NCBI RefSeq assembly: GCF_900100395.1
Contig: NZ_FNFB01000002.1
Span: 495,074 to 559,073, forward strand
DNA length: 64,000 nucleotides
From: Nonomuraea maritima
GTDB lineage: Bacteria > Actinomycetota > Actinomycetes > Streptosporangiales > Streptosporangiaceae
Direction of reading: 5' to 3'
Position numbers and translations under genes: made by a program. Each line of letters begins with the position of its first letter. Positions within the stretch are counted from its first letter, which is position 1. Under the pieces are notes generated by a model that worked only from the letters and a program-made list of their open reading frames with translations, had not been told where the DNA came from and did not search any database. Positions 54,583 through 62,611 of this stretch are shown here, piece after piece.

Positions 54583-56289
54583 GTGACAGACCGCATCGAG
54601 GTAGCCGCCACTGAGCTGCGACCCCTGCTCGAAGAGTTCATCATGTGGGCGCGTACGAACGCCCCGGATAGCGACCCCGAGCTCGTGGGGCCCGCCGCCC
54701 TGTGGCACCGTCTCGCCTTCTCGCCCGACCTCGGCACGTGGAAGCGCTCCGACCTGCGCAACCTGCTGCTCGAGCGCATGCCCAAGGTCGTCGAGGACCC
54801 GGACGCGGCCGCCGACGGGATGCTTCCCGCCGTCGACGCGTACCTGACGTTCCTCTCCCAGACCGGCCGGCTCGCCAAGGGCTCCGACTCCCTCGCCGAT
54901 CTGCAGGCCGAGCTGGACGACGTCGAGGACGAGTTCGTCGACCTCATGGAGGAGCTGCTCGAGGACTCCGAGGACGGCGACGACGACGAGGGGGCCGACC
55001 TCGGTGACCTCGAACCGTTCGCCGACCGGCTCGCCGCGCTCGACACCATCAGGCTGCGTCCCGACGTCGAGCTCGCCGCCGCGGCCCGCCGGGCGCCGCT
55101 CATCGCCCAGGCGCGCGACCTCGCCGTCTGGGTCGGCCCCGGCCGCCGGGTGGGCGAGGAGACCCTGCTCACCGACGCCGAGGTGGAGGAGGCGCTCGCG
55201 GCCGCGGGGCTGCCCAGGCCCGAGGCGGACGGCCCGCTGTCCGACGTCGTGCCCCAGCTGTGGAACGTCTGGAACCTCGCGGTCGACCTCGAGTTCCTCG
55301 AACCCGGCGAGGGCGGCACCGTCGCCGTGCAGGACGACACCGCCGAGTGGCCGTTCGACGACGACGAGGACGTCCTCGACGCGTGGATGCTCGGGCTGCA
55401 CTCCGTCGACTACGGCGACCCCGAGCTCGACGACGAAGACCTCACCATGGCCCTGACGGGCCTGACCCGTGGCCTGCTCGTCAGGCTGCTCCTCGGGGGC
55501 GGCTCGCGCGACCGCGACGAGCTGGCACGCGAGCTGTCCGAGGCCGCCGCAGAACTCGACGAGCTGGGCTCCGACGCGTGGGAGGCGGCGGGCGACCCGC
55601 TGGCACCCGCGATCGACTGGCTGGCCGGGTACGGCATGGTCGAGGTCGACGGCTCGACGGTCAGCCTCACACCCCTCGGCACCGAAGGCGTCATCCACCT
55701 GATCGACGACGCCGACATCGAGATCGACGCGCGCCCCGCGATCGAGTCGATGACCGCCCACGAGCTGCTCGCGCTGAGCGCCGAGCTGCCCGAGGACGAG
55801 GCCGACGCCGAACTCTCGGCGTGGATGCAGCTGCGCGAGCCCGACCGGGCGGCCACGGAACTGCTGGAGGCGGCGGCCCAGGACGAGAGCGACGCCCTCA
55901 TCCGGGTGCAGGCCGCCAGCGTCGTCGGCACGCTCGGCGAGGCCGCCGTACCCGCCTGGGCGGCGGTGCTCGACCAGCCGTCGCTGCGCCCGTACGCGGC
56001 CACCCACCTGAGCCAGCTAGGCGTCGAGGGCGCGCCCGAGCCGACGCAGGACGACACCCACTGGCTCATCCTCGACATGTGGACCATTTCGGCCGGCATG
56101 GGCCGTTCCGAGTTCGTGAGCAGCCTGCGCGACATCGGCGACGACATGGTCAAGGGCCTGCTCGAGGTGGTCTGGAAGATCCCGCACGCGCACGTCGAGG
56201 AACTCCTCGACCTGATCTCCCAGGTCCACCCCGACAAGCAGATCGCCAAGACCGCCCGCCGCGCCCTCTTCAAGGCCCGCTCCGCGTGA
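54583..56289 (+). CDS. Large acidic protein of unknown function
   Basis: This 568-residue protein has no signal or membrane segment. It is strongly acidic, with runs such as EDGDDDEGADLGDLE (around residues 130-145). The N-terminal part is all-helical (LRPLLEEFIMWARTN, WHRLAFSPDLGTWKRSDLRNLLLE), and the C-terminal half looks like HEAT-type helices (VQAASVVGTLGEAAVPAWAAVLDQPSLRPYAATHL). It may be a protein-binding scaffold. The gene follows the IclR gene by 58 bp and ends in a clear terminator. Similar acidic proteins occur beside leuCD in other actinomycetes to my memory; their function is not known. Confidence 0.7.
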   Translation: MTDRIEVAATELRPLLEEFIMWARTNAPDSDPELVGPAALWHRLAFSPDLGTWKRSDLRNLLLERMPKVVEDPDAAADGMLPAVDAYLTFLSQTGRLAKGSDSLADLQAELDDVEDEFVDLMEELLEDSEDGDDDEGADLGDLEPFADRLAALDTIRLRPDVELAAAARRAPLIAQARDLAVWVGPGRRVGEETLLTDAEVEEALAAAGLPRPEADGPLSDVVPQLWNVWNLAVDLEFLEPGEGGTVAVQDDTAEWPFDDDEDVLDAWMLGLHSVDYGDPELDDEDLTMALTGLTRGLLVRLLLGGGSRDRDELARELSEAAAELDELGSDAWEAAGDPLAPAIDWLAGYGMVEVDGSTVSLTPLGTEGVIHLIDDADIEIDARPAIESMTAHELLALSAELPEDEADAELSAWMQLREPDRAATELLEAAAQDESDALIRVQAASVVGTLGEAAVPAWAAVLDQPSLRPYAATHLSQLGVEGAPEPTQDDTHWLILDMWTISAGMGRSEFVSSLRDIGDDMVKGLLEVVWKIPHAHVEELLDLISQVHPDKQIAKTARRALFKARSA

Positions 56290-56357
56290 CCGCCCTCTTC
56301 AGGGCGCGCTCCACGTGAGTGTGCTGTGCATGGCCCGCTCCGGGTGACCGCCCGCTG

Positions 56358-56390
56358 AAAGCCCCCACCGCCGGTGGGGGCTTTCTTTTT
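56358..56390 (+). terminator. Intrinsic terminator after the acidic protein gene
   Basis: A 12-bp stem (AAAGCCCCCACC / GGTGGGGGCTTT) with a 3-nt loop is followed by CTTTTTT. It is the most canonical rho-independent terminator in the window. Confidence 0.9.
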
Positions 56391-56419
56391 TACGCTCACG
56401 GCGGTCGGCCCCACCCGCC

Positions 56420-56640
56420 GCACATGGCCGGCCCCTTCCAGGGAGACGCTCCTCCCCCGCACATGGCGAAGCACCGCAACGCGCGCACCGTGGGCCACAC
56501 GCCGGAGAACAAGGCCCCCAGCTCCTTCCACGCACATGGCACGGCACCCTGCCGTACGCGCCCCGAGCCACACACCGGCCGCCCAGAGCGCCCGGGTTCT
56601 ACCGGGCTGACGCTCCTCGCGCACACATGGCGAGGCATCC
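56420..56640. repeat. Dispersed short repeat around GCACATGGC
   Basis: GCACATGGC or ACACATGGC occurs at 56420, 56459, 56532 and 56623, the last three preceded by CTCC-rich sequence. A longer imperfect direct repeat of about 31 bp starts GACGCTCCTC at 56445-56475 and 56609-56640. The gap 56290-56971 has no credible gene; this repeat is its main structure. Confidence 0.5.
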
Positions 56641-56932
56641 CTACGTGCGCGTGGGACCCGTGCCGGACAAACGCGCCATCGTCCACGGGCGGGCCACGGT
56701 CAGGCGTGAGCAGCGCCCCAACACCCACGCGAGGGGCGCCGACCGGCAAATCCTCCAGAGGCGGGCGGCCAACGACCCGGCGCAGAGGCCGAAGCTGGGG
56801 CTCGGGATGGGGCGACCGGTGTTCGGTGCTGAGGGGTGGTCAGCGTGCCGGGGTTCGATGAGGGCGCCCCGCATCTTGAGCTCGGCGTCCTGTAGGGGGA
56901 CGGGCAGGCGTTCGGGGGCTGGAAATGCGAAA

Positions 56933-56958
56933 CGCTCCGGGCCATGGGCGCCGGAGCG
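56933..56958 (-). terminator. Hairpin after the first tRNA-Glu
   Basis: CGCTCCGG pairs with CCGGAGCG over a 10-nt loop, 13 bp downstream of the tRNA 3' end, followed on the minus strand by TTTCGCATTT. Confidence 0.55.
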
Positions 56959-56971
56959 GTTGGTGCAGACG

Positions 56972-57044
56972 TAGTCCCGACCGGATTCGAACCGGCGCTA
57001 CCGCCTTGAGAGGGCGGCGTCCTGGGCCACTAGACGACGGGACC
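56972..57044 (-). tRNA. tRNA-Glu (CTC), copy 1
   Basis: A 73-nt cloverleaf: acceptor GGTCCCG / CGGGACT with a G-U closing pair, discriminator A, T-loop TTCGAAT and anticodon CTC in CCTCTCAAGG. The CCA end is not encoded (C follows the discriminator). It is identical to the copy 94 bp away and transcribed after it. Confidence 0.95.
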
Positions 57045-57065
57045 TTGCGAGCTTGTGACAAGTGG

Positions 57066-57138
57066 TAGTCCCGACCGGATTCGAACCGGCGCTACCGCCT
57101 TGAGAGGGCGGCGTCCTGGGCCACTAGACGACGGGACC
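57066..57138 (-). tRNA. tRNA-Glu (CTC), copy 2
   Basis: It is identical over all 73 nt to the copy at 56972-57044, with anticodon CTC. It is the promoter-proximal member of the pair. The spacer between the two copies is only 21 nt, so a dicistronic precursor is expected. Confidence 0.95.
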
Positions 57139-57182
57139 CTGTCCACAAGCTGATGCGCCGGGCTTCCCCGGCGACGCAGGTA

Positions 57183-57211
57183 ACTCTACCGCACCCGCAA
57201 GACCACTCCAA
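57183..57211 (-). promoter_or_regulatory. Promoter of the tRNA-Glu pair
   Basis: TTGGAG (57206-57211) and TAGAGT (57183-57188) on the minus strand are 17 bp apart, about 45 bp before the first tRNA. Confidence 0.55.
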
Positions 57212-57256
57212 ACCGCTTATCCGCCCACGGGATCGGCGTTGTAGCCCGCATCCGGT

Positions 57257-57295
57257 ATCCGGCGGACCGGCCCCCATGTGTCCGGTCCGCCGGAT
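57257..57295. terminator. 14-bp perfect hairpin
   Basis: ATCCGGCGGACCGG pairs with CCGGTCCGCCGGAT across an 11-nt loop. It lies 150 bp after the DUF1963 stop and 46 bp before the tRNA promoter, so it is a terminator candidate. The remaining gap 57139-57445 shows no gene. Confidence 0.55.
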
Positions 57296-57445
57296 CCGTA
57301 CCCCCGTCCGGACGCCGGGTCCGCGCCGGAACCCGACGGGCCCGCCCGCGCCGAGACGGACCACGGGGCATGCGGCGGGACGCCCGGCCGGTAGCCGGAG
57401 CGGACCGCTGAGCGCGCCCCATGTCGTGGAGTCGCCGGGTGGGGG

Positions 57446-58243
57446 TCAGCAGCAGAGCGTGCGAGCCTCGGCCCTGCCGAAGTCGCCCGCCGCGTACGCG
57501 CCCGCCGGGATCGTGAAGTACATCGTTCCGGCGTCGCCCCAGCCCCAGTCGAGCTCCGCGTCTTCCGCGAGCTGGAGCAGGTGGATCGCGGGCCCGTCGG
57601 CGTCGCGGCCGGTCACCTGGGAGGAGTAGGAGGTGTCGGGCCAGCCGAAGGCGCAGTGGTGGCCTGCGGTGTTCCCGTCCAGGTCGCCCATGTGCGTAAG
57701 GATGAGCGACGACGCGCCCCAGTACTGGTTCTCGTCGTAGGCGACGTCGCCGTCCGCGACGTCCCAGGCGTCCGGAAGCGTGATCGTTCGAGTCGCGTGG
57801 ACCGGCACGGCCGGATGGCTTCTCGCCGGCGCGGGCGCGGCCGTCTCGACCGCCCGCGCGGGATCGGCCGGGATCACGCGCCACGCCTCGGGCCGGTACG
57901 GGTCGAGCCTGCTGTACTCCTCGTACGGGAGGTCCGGGTCGAGGAAGAAGAAGTTGAGCAGGCCCGGCCGGGTGGGCAGAAAGTCCCCGAGCCAGGGGGC
58001 GAGGGCATCGGTGTCGAGCACGGCGTACAGGGACAGCGGGACGCCGTCGAGCTCCGGCCAGGGAGTGCCCGCTTCGAGCAGCGACGGACCGCCGAGCCGG
58101 CACCGGCCGGTCGCCGGCGCGTCATCCGTCGCACGCTCCAGCCGGAAGCCGGGACGCGCCATGGCCGCGTACTGGCTTCCGGCCTTCTCACCGAGCCGTT
58201 CGACGCAAGCTCGCATCATGCCGTCATGGGCATCGAACTCCAT
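57446..58243 (-). CDS. YwqG-like DUF1963 protein
   Basis: This 265-residue protein of the DUF1963/YwqG family has unknown function. The family pattern is visible: GRCRLGGPSLLEAGTPWPELDGVPLSLYAVLD, LLNFFFLDPDLPYEEYSRLDPYRPEAWRV and LLQLAEDAELDWGWGDAGTMYFTIP near the C-terminus. It ends in LCC. The length is typical of the family. ATG 58243 or 58219 can start it. No signal peptide is present. Confidence 0.85.
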   Translation of the reverse strand: MEFDAHDGMMRACVERLGEKAGSQYAAMARPGFRLERATDDAPATGRCRLGGPSLLEAGTPWPELDGVPLSLYAVLDTDALAPWLGDFLPTRPGLLNFFFLDPDLPYEEYSRLDPYRPEAWRVIPADPARAVETAAPAPARSHPAVPVHATRTITLPDAWDVADGDVAYDENQYWGASSLILTHMGDLDGNTAGHHCAFGWPDTSYSSQVTGRDADGPAIHLLQLAEDAELDWGWGDAGTMYFTIPAGAYAAGDFGRAEARTLCC

Positions 58244-58369
58244 GCCGCGATCTTCTCAGCCGCCACCGACAGGAACCACACGGTGCGGCTGCCAGGAGGC
58301 GCGGTCGCGCTTCGCGCGGACGTGCCGAGGGTGTGTCTCGACGCCGGCCTCGCCGATGAACAGTTCGGC

Positions 58370-58575
58370 CGCCGCCCGCCGAACGGACGCGTTGGCGCAT
58401 GCCGTCGAGGGCGGAGCCGCTGGAAGCCGCCTGCGGGCCGGAACCGAGTCCGTGGTCGCGGATGCCCAGAAGGGCCATGAACGTCCGCGTACGACAGGGT
58501 GAGGCCCGTCCTGGCGGCCGCTGCGTGCTTGGCCACGTTGGCCAGAGCCTCCTGCCCCTCACGTAGGAGGGCGAC
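58370..58575 (-). pseudogene. Remnant of a NarL-type sensor histidine kinase (HATPase domain, frameshifted)
   Basis: On the minus strand, one frame (about 58485-58572) reads REGQEALANVAKHAAAARTG, the N-box of DesK/NarX-type kinases. A second frame (about 58373-58481) continues IRDHGLGSGPQ and LDGMRQRVRSAGGG, matching the G1/G2 boxes (DDGxGF, GLxGMRERVxxxGG). The reading frame shifts between them, and no kinase N-terminus or partner regulator is present. It is a decayed fragment. The remaining gap 58244-58690 shows no other gene. Confidence 0.7.
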
Positions 58576-58690
58576 CTCCACGTTCGGCAACCTGGGACGG
58601 CATCCGCCGATCGGTGGATGGGCGGGGTCCACCGCATGACGAACCGGCTGGGCGATGCGCGCCGGGGCCGCCCTCCGTGAGCATCAGGAC

Positions 58691-59617
58691 ATGGACACAC
58701 CGACCCGCAGAACAGCACTCCAGCACGCCGCCGCCGCCACCGCCACCGTCGCCGGCTCCTCGAGCAGCCGCCGGAAGAAGGAGGTCACCACGTTCGTCTT
58801 CGTGAGCGGCTCGAACGGCGCGGCCTCGACCGATCCCGAGTTGACGCTCCGAGGTCACCGCACGGTGGGCGTGACCCTGCCCGGCCACGGCCCGGATCAG
58901 CAGTTCCACGTGGCCTACCAGGCGCCGCAGGACCTGGGGACGCTGGCCACGCTCCCGTCGCCGGTGGCCGGCGTGACCCTGGACGACCAGGTCGAGGCCA
59001 CGGTGAACGTCGTGCGCCGGGTCGCCGCGTACGGCCCGGTGGTCCTCGTGGGCGGCAGCCTCGGCGGCGCGACGATCACGAAGGCGGCCGACGAGGTGCC
59101 CGACCTGATCGACCGGCTGGTGTACTCGAGCGCGTTCTGCTGCACGGACCTGCCCACGCCCGAGCACTACGTCAACACCCCGGAGGGCCGCGAGAGCCTC
59201 ACGCCGGCGCTGCTGGGCGGCATCGTCGCCGACCCCGGGGTGATCAGGGCGATCCGGATCAACTGGCGGACGGGCGACCGCGCGTTCCTCGACGCGGCCA
59301 AGGCGGCGTTCATGGCGGACGCCACCGACGGCGAGTTCCTCGCGATGCTGAACACGCTGCTGCCGGACGAGAGCCTGCTGGTGCCCGGCGGAGACGCCAG
59401 GGGCGGCAAGGAGCGGTGGGGACGGGTGCCGCGCGTCTACATCCGGCACACGAAGGACCGGACGATCCCGCTCGCGCTGCAGGACCGGATGATCAGGGAG
59501 GCGGACGCGGCCACACCGGGCAACCGGTTCGAGGTCTTCTCGGTGGACGCGACCCACGCCCCGACGGCGAAGGCGTACCGGCAGATCACCGACATTCTGC
59601 ACCGGCTGGCGAAATGA
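58691..59617 (+). CDS. Alpha/beta hydrolase with twin-arginine-like leader
   Basis: This 308-residue hydrolase has the nucleophile elbow VGGSLGGAT and a C-terminal ATHAP His region. The Asp is probably in the strand before DRTIPLALQ (HTKDRTIPL). The start DTPTRRTALQHAAAATATVAGSSSSRRKKE looks like a weak Tat signal, with RR before a short Ala-rich stretch, so export is possible but unsure. ATG 58691 was chosen. It resembles plant methylsalicylate-esterase-like and actinobacterial secreted hydrolases in layout. The substrate is unknown. Confidence 0.82.
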   Translation: MDTPTRRTALQHAAAATATVAGSSSSRRKKEVTTFVFVSGSNGAASTDPELTLRGHRTVGVTLPGHGPDQQFHVAYQAPQDLGTLATLPSPVAGVTLDDQVEATVNVVRRVAAYGPVVLVGGSLGGATITKAADEVPDLIDRLVYSSAFCCTDLPTPEHYVNTPEGRESLTPALLGGIVADPGVIRAIRINWRTGDRAFLDAAKAAFMADATDGEFLAMLNTLLPDESLLVPGGDARGGKERWGRVPRVYIRHTKDRTIPLALQDRMIREADAATPGNRFEVFSVDATHAPTAKAYRQITDILHRLAK

Positions 59618-59648
59618 AAAAACGGACGCCTCGTACGAGACATCCGTT
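59617..59648 (-). terminator. Terminator of tRNA-Gln
   Basis: In the minus-strand RNA, a 13-bp stem closes with two G-U pairs, followed by a U-rich tail (59617-59620 and beyond). In the plus sense, the same stem has two C-A mismatches, so it works in the minus direction only. Confidence 0.65.
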
Positions 59649-59653
59649 CACTG

Positions 59654-59725
59654 CTGGGGTACCAGGACTCGAACCTAGACTAACTGAACCAGAATCAGTC
59701 GTGCTGCCAATTACACCATACCCCA
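59654..59725 (-). tRNA. tRNA-Gln (CTG)
   Basis: A 72-nt cloverleaf: acceptor TGGGGTA / TACCCCA, discriminator G, anticodon CTG in the loop TTCTGGT and T-loop TTCGAGT. No CCA is encoded. It is transcribed alone, with its own promoter and terminator. Confidence 0.95.
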
Positions 59726-59768
59726 CCGCTGCGAACTCCTTCGTGGAGCGCGCTTGGCGACGTCCGAA

Positions 59769-59798
59769 AGAATAGCCCAGCTACGGGGCTAAGACCAA
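59769..59798 (-). promoter_or_regulatory. Promoter of tRNA-Gln
   Basis: TTGGTC (59793-59798) and TATTCT (59769-59774) on the minus strand are 18 bp apart, about 43 bp before the tRNA 5' end. Confidence 0.6.
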
Positions 59799-59891
59799 AA
59801 CGAATCCCCAACCGGCCGCCCGGCGCCCCCGCCGATCGCCCCGCCGTGCCAAGCTGAGGGGGACAAACCACCATGTGGAGGAGCCCCGACG

Positions 59892-61862
59892 TTGGCCGAG
59901 AACCCCTTCTTCGCCCCCAGCAGCCTTCCCTATGAGCTGCCGCCGTTCGACGACATCCGCGAGGAGCACTACCTGCCCGCTTTCGAGCGCGGCATGGCCG
60001 AGCAGCTTGCGGAGGTCGAGGCGATCGCGAACGACCCCGAGCCGCCGACGTTCGAGAACACGATCGAGGCGCTCGAGAGGTCGGGACGCATCCTCGACCG
60101 TACGGCGACGGCTTTCTTCAGCGTCGCCGCGTCCAATTCGAGTGACGGCATCATGGCGATCGAGAAGGAGGTCTCGCCGCAGCTCACCCGGCACGGCGAC
60201 GCCATCCGGCTCAACCGGGCGCTGTGGGCTCGCATCAAGCAGGTCAGCACGAGCGACCCGGAGGAGGCGTGGCTGCTGGAGAAGTACCGTGACGACTTCA
60301 TCCGGGCGGGCGCCGACCTCTCGGAGCCGGAGCAGGAGCGGCTGCGCGAGCTCAACGAGGAGCTCTCGAAGCTGTCCACGGAGTTCGCGCAGACCCTGTT
60401 GAAGGCCTCCACCGACTCGGCGCTGGTGGTGACCGACCCGAAGCAGCTCGACGGCCTGGACGAGGCGAAGATCGAGTCGCTGCGCAAGGACGACGGCACG
60501 TACGTCCTGCCGCTGCTGAACTTCACCAACCAGCCCGCGCTGGCGCAGCTCACCGACCGTGACGTGCGGCGTCGCCTGTACGAGCTGAGCGTCGGCCGCG
60601 CGCCGGGCAACTTCGCCATCGCTGCCGAAATGGCGACGCTGCGGGCCGAGCGGGCGGTGCTGCTCGGTTTCCCGACGCACGCCGCGTACTCGGTGGCCGA
60701 CAAGACGGCCAAGACTGTCGAGGCGGTCGAGGAGATGCTCGGCCAGCTGGTCGGCCCGGCGGTCCGCAACGCGCAGAAGGAGGCCGCGGCGCTGCGCGAG
60801 CAGGCCGGGTTCGACATCGAGCCGTGGGACTGGTCCTTCTACTCCGAGAAGGTGCGCCAGGAGCGCTACGACTTCGACGGCGCGGCGATGCGCCCGTACT
60901 TCGAGCTGAACCGGGTCTACCGCGACGGCGTGTTCTTCGCGGCCACGAAGCTGTACGGGATCACCTTCGCCGAGCGGCCCGACCTGCGCGGCTACCACCC
61001 CGACGTGACCGTGTTCGAGGTGTTCGACGAGGACGGCGGCGCGCTCGGGGTGTTCGCGCTCGACCCGTACGCGCGGGAGAACAAGCGCGGCGGCGCGTGG
61101 ATGAACCACCTGGTCGGCCAGTCGTTCCTGTTCGGGCTCAAGCCGGTCGTCCTCAACAACCTCAACCTGACCAAGCCGGCCTCGGGGCCGACGCTGCTCA
61201 CGTACGACGAGGTCAGGACGGCCTTCCACGAGTTCGGGCACGCCCTGCACGGCCTGTTCTCGCAGGTGCGCTTCCCGCGTGTGTCCGGCACCAGCGTGCC
61301 CCGCGACTTCGTCGAGTACCCGTCGCAGGTCAACGAGATGTGGCAGGACTGGCCGGAGATCCTGGCCAACTACGCCAAGCACTACGAGACGGGCGAGCCG
61401 ATGCCGTCCGAGCTGGTCGAGAAGCTGAAGGCCGCGGAGACGTTCAACCAGGGGTTCGCGACGGTCGAGTACCTCGCCGCCACGCTGCTCGACTGGTCCT
61501 GGCACAAGCTGGTTCCCGGCGAGACGGTGGACGACCCCGAGGCGTTCGAGGAAGCCGCCCTCGAAGCCGCCCAGATCGCGTTCCCGCTGGTCAGGACGCG
61601 TTACCGCACCAACTACTTCGCGCACATCTTCGCGAGCGGCTACAGCGCGGGCTACTACTCCTACATCTGGAGCGAGGTGCTCGACGCGGAGAGCGTGGAG
61701 TGGTTCAAGGAGAACGGCGGGCTCACCAGGGCCAACGGCGACCACTTCCGCCGCGAGCTGCTCTCGCGTGGCGGCAGCCTCGACCCGCTGACCGCGTTCC
61801 GCAACTTCCGCGGACGCGACGCCGGCATCAAGCCGCTCCTGGCCCGCCGCGGCCTCGACTGA
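59892..61862 (+). CDS. M3 family oligopeptidase (Dcp/OpdA-like)
   Basis: This 656-residue cytoplasmic zinc metallopeptidase degrades short peptides. The zinc motif is H446-EFGH in AFHEFGHALHGLFS, with the third ligand Glu downstream in the region EYPSQVNEMWQDW. The C-terminal region has GYSAGYYSYIWSEVLDAE, typical of M3A dipeptidyl carboxypeptidase/oligopeptidase A. Full length. TTG 59892 starts the gene after GGAGGAG; the product begins AENPFFAPSSLPYELPPFDDI. Its 3' end runs into a 23-bp tandem repeat. Confidence 0.94.
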   Translation: MAENPFFAPSSLPYELPPFDDIREEHYLPAFERGMAEQLAEVEAIANDPEPPTFENTIEALERSGRILDRTATAFFSVAASNSSDGIMAIEKEVSPQLTRHGDAIRLNRALWARIKQVSTSDPEEAWLLEKYRDDFIRAGADLSEPEQERLRELNEELSKLSTEFAQTLLKASTDSALVVTDPKQLDGLDEAKIESLRKDDGTYVLPLLNFTNQPALAQLTDRDVRRRLYELSVGRAPGNFAIAAEMATLRAERAVLLGFPTHAAYSVADKTAKTVEAVEEMLGQLVGPAVRNAQKEAAALREQAGFDIEPWDWSFYSEKVRQERYDFDGAAMRPYFELNRVYRDGVFFAATKLYGITFAERPDLRGYHPDVTVFEVFDEDGGALGVFALDPYARENKRGGAWMNHLVGQSFLFGLKPVVLNNLNLTKPASGPTLLTYDEVRTAFHEFGHALHGLFSQVRFPRVSGTSVPRDFVEYPSQVNEMWQDWPEILANYAKHYETGEPMPSELVEKLKAAETFNQGFATVEYLAATLLDWSWHKLVPGETVDDPEAFEEAALEAAQIAFPLVRTRYRTNYFAHIFASGYSAGYYSYIWSEVLDAESVEWFKENGGLTRANGDHFRRELLSRGGSLDPLTAFRNFRGRDAGIKPLLARRGLD

Positions 61863-61877
61863 GCGACCGAGTACGAG

Positions 61878-61969
61878 CGCCCGGCCGAGCACCGACCGGG
61901 CGCCCGACTGAGCACCACCCGAGTGCCTGGCTGAGCACCTACCGGGCGCTCGGCCGAGTGCCCGGCCGG
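61878..61969. repeat. 23-bp tandem repeat, four degenerate units
   Basis: Units start at 61878, 61901, 61924 and 61947, each 23 bp with a core CCGAGCACC, CTGAGCACC or CCGAGTGCC. A fifth partial unit can be seen over the stop codon of the M3 peptidase gene (CGACTGAGC). There is no coding potential. Confidence 0.7.
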
Positions 61970-61989
61970 ACGCCTCGCATCAGCACCAT

Positions 61990-62019
61990 GGCGGCCCACC
62001 CTGCGGTGGGCCGCCTTTT
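61990..62019. terminator. Hairpin terminator between M3 peptidase and PadR genes
   Basis: An 11-bp stem (GGCGGCCCACC / GGTGGGCCGCC) closes a CTGC loop and is followed by TTTTC. It ends the M3 peptidase transcript and may serve PadR in reverse. Confidence 0.8.
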
Positions 62020-62558
62020 CACGCGCCCAGTTCTGCCAGGCGATCGCGGAGCCACTCCTTCTCCGCCTTGCTCGACGCGCGGGCGATCAGCAGCATGCCC
62101 TTGCGGTACGGGTCGGGCTCGTCCTTCGCCCTGACCGGCCTGCCGCCCTCCGAGAAGAAGCTCGCCGGCGCCTCCAGGAAGGCGAGGCGGCGGCGCAGGA
62201 CCCGCGCCTGGTCCGCCGGGTCGGGCAGCGCCGACAGGAACGCCAGCAGCGCGAAGAACCTGGCCTGGTCGCTGATGTCGAGATCGGCGGGCTCGCTCAG
62301 CCGCCGCAGCAGCTCCTGCCTGCCCTCCTCGGTGATCGTCAGCACCTGCCTGCGGGCCGCCGCCGCGCCGGCCTCCTCGTGCCGTTCGAGCAGGCCCTTC
62401 GCCTCGAGCCGGGAGATGGCCGGGTAGAGCGCGCCGTCGCTGACCGGGCGCAGGTGGCCGGTCAGCGCGGCCAGGTGCGCCTTGAGCTCGTAGCCGTGCA
62501 TGGGGCGCTCGTTCAGGAACCCCAGGATGGTCAGGCTCAGATCACCACCGCTTGCCAT
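62019..62558 (-). CDS. PadR family transcriptional regulator
   Basis: This 179-residue regulator has the PadR winged helix LSLTILGFLNERPMHGYELKAHLAALTGHLRPVSDGALYPAISRLEAKGLL. The C-terminal helical domain is of the PadR-s2 type. It diverges from a MATE exporter across 53 bp with a dyad, so it probably represses that gene, as PadR/LmrR proteins do for drug exporters. ATG 62558 follows TACGAT after 6 nt, which suggests a leaderless mRNA. The C-terminal helix ends DRLAELGA. Confidence 0.9.
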   Translation of the reverse strand: MASGGDLSLTILGFLNERPMHGYELKAHLAALTGHLRPVSDGALYPAISRLEAKGLLERHEEAGAAAARRQVLTITEEGRQELLRRLSEPADLDISDQARFFALLAFLSALPDPADQARVLRRRLAFLEAPASFFSEGGRPVRAKDEPDPYRKGMLLIARASSKAEKEWLRDRLAELGA

Positions 62559-62574
62559 GGGTGCATCGTAACGC

Positions 62575-62595
62575 TATACCTCTAAACGATGTATA
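62575..62595. promoter_or_regulatory. PadR operator candidate
   Basis: TATAC and GTATA arms with a partly symmetric core span 21 bp between the divergent PadR and MATE genes. The site lies 17 bp before the MATE ATG (62612) and next to the PadR -10 (62565-62570). Confidence 0.5.
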
Positions 62596-62611
62596 TCGAA
62601 TCGAGGCACTT

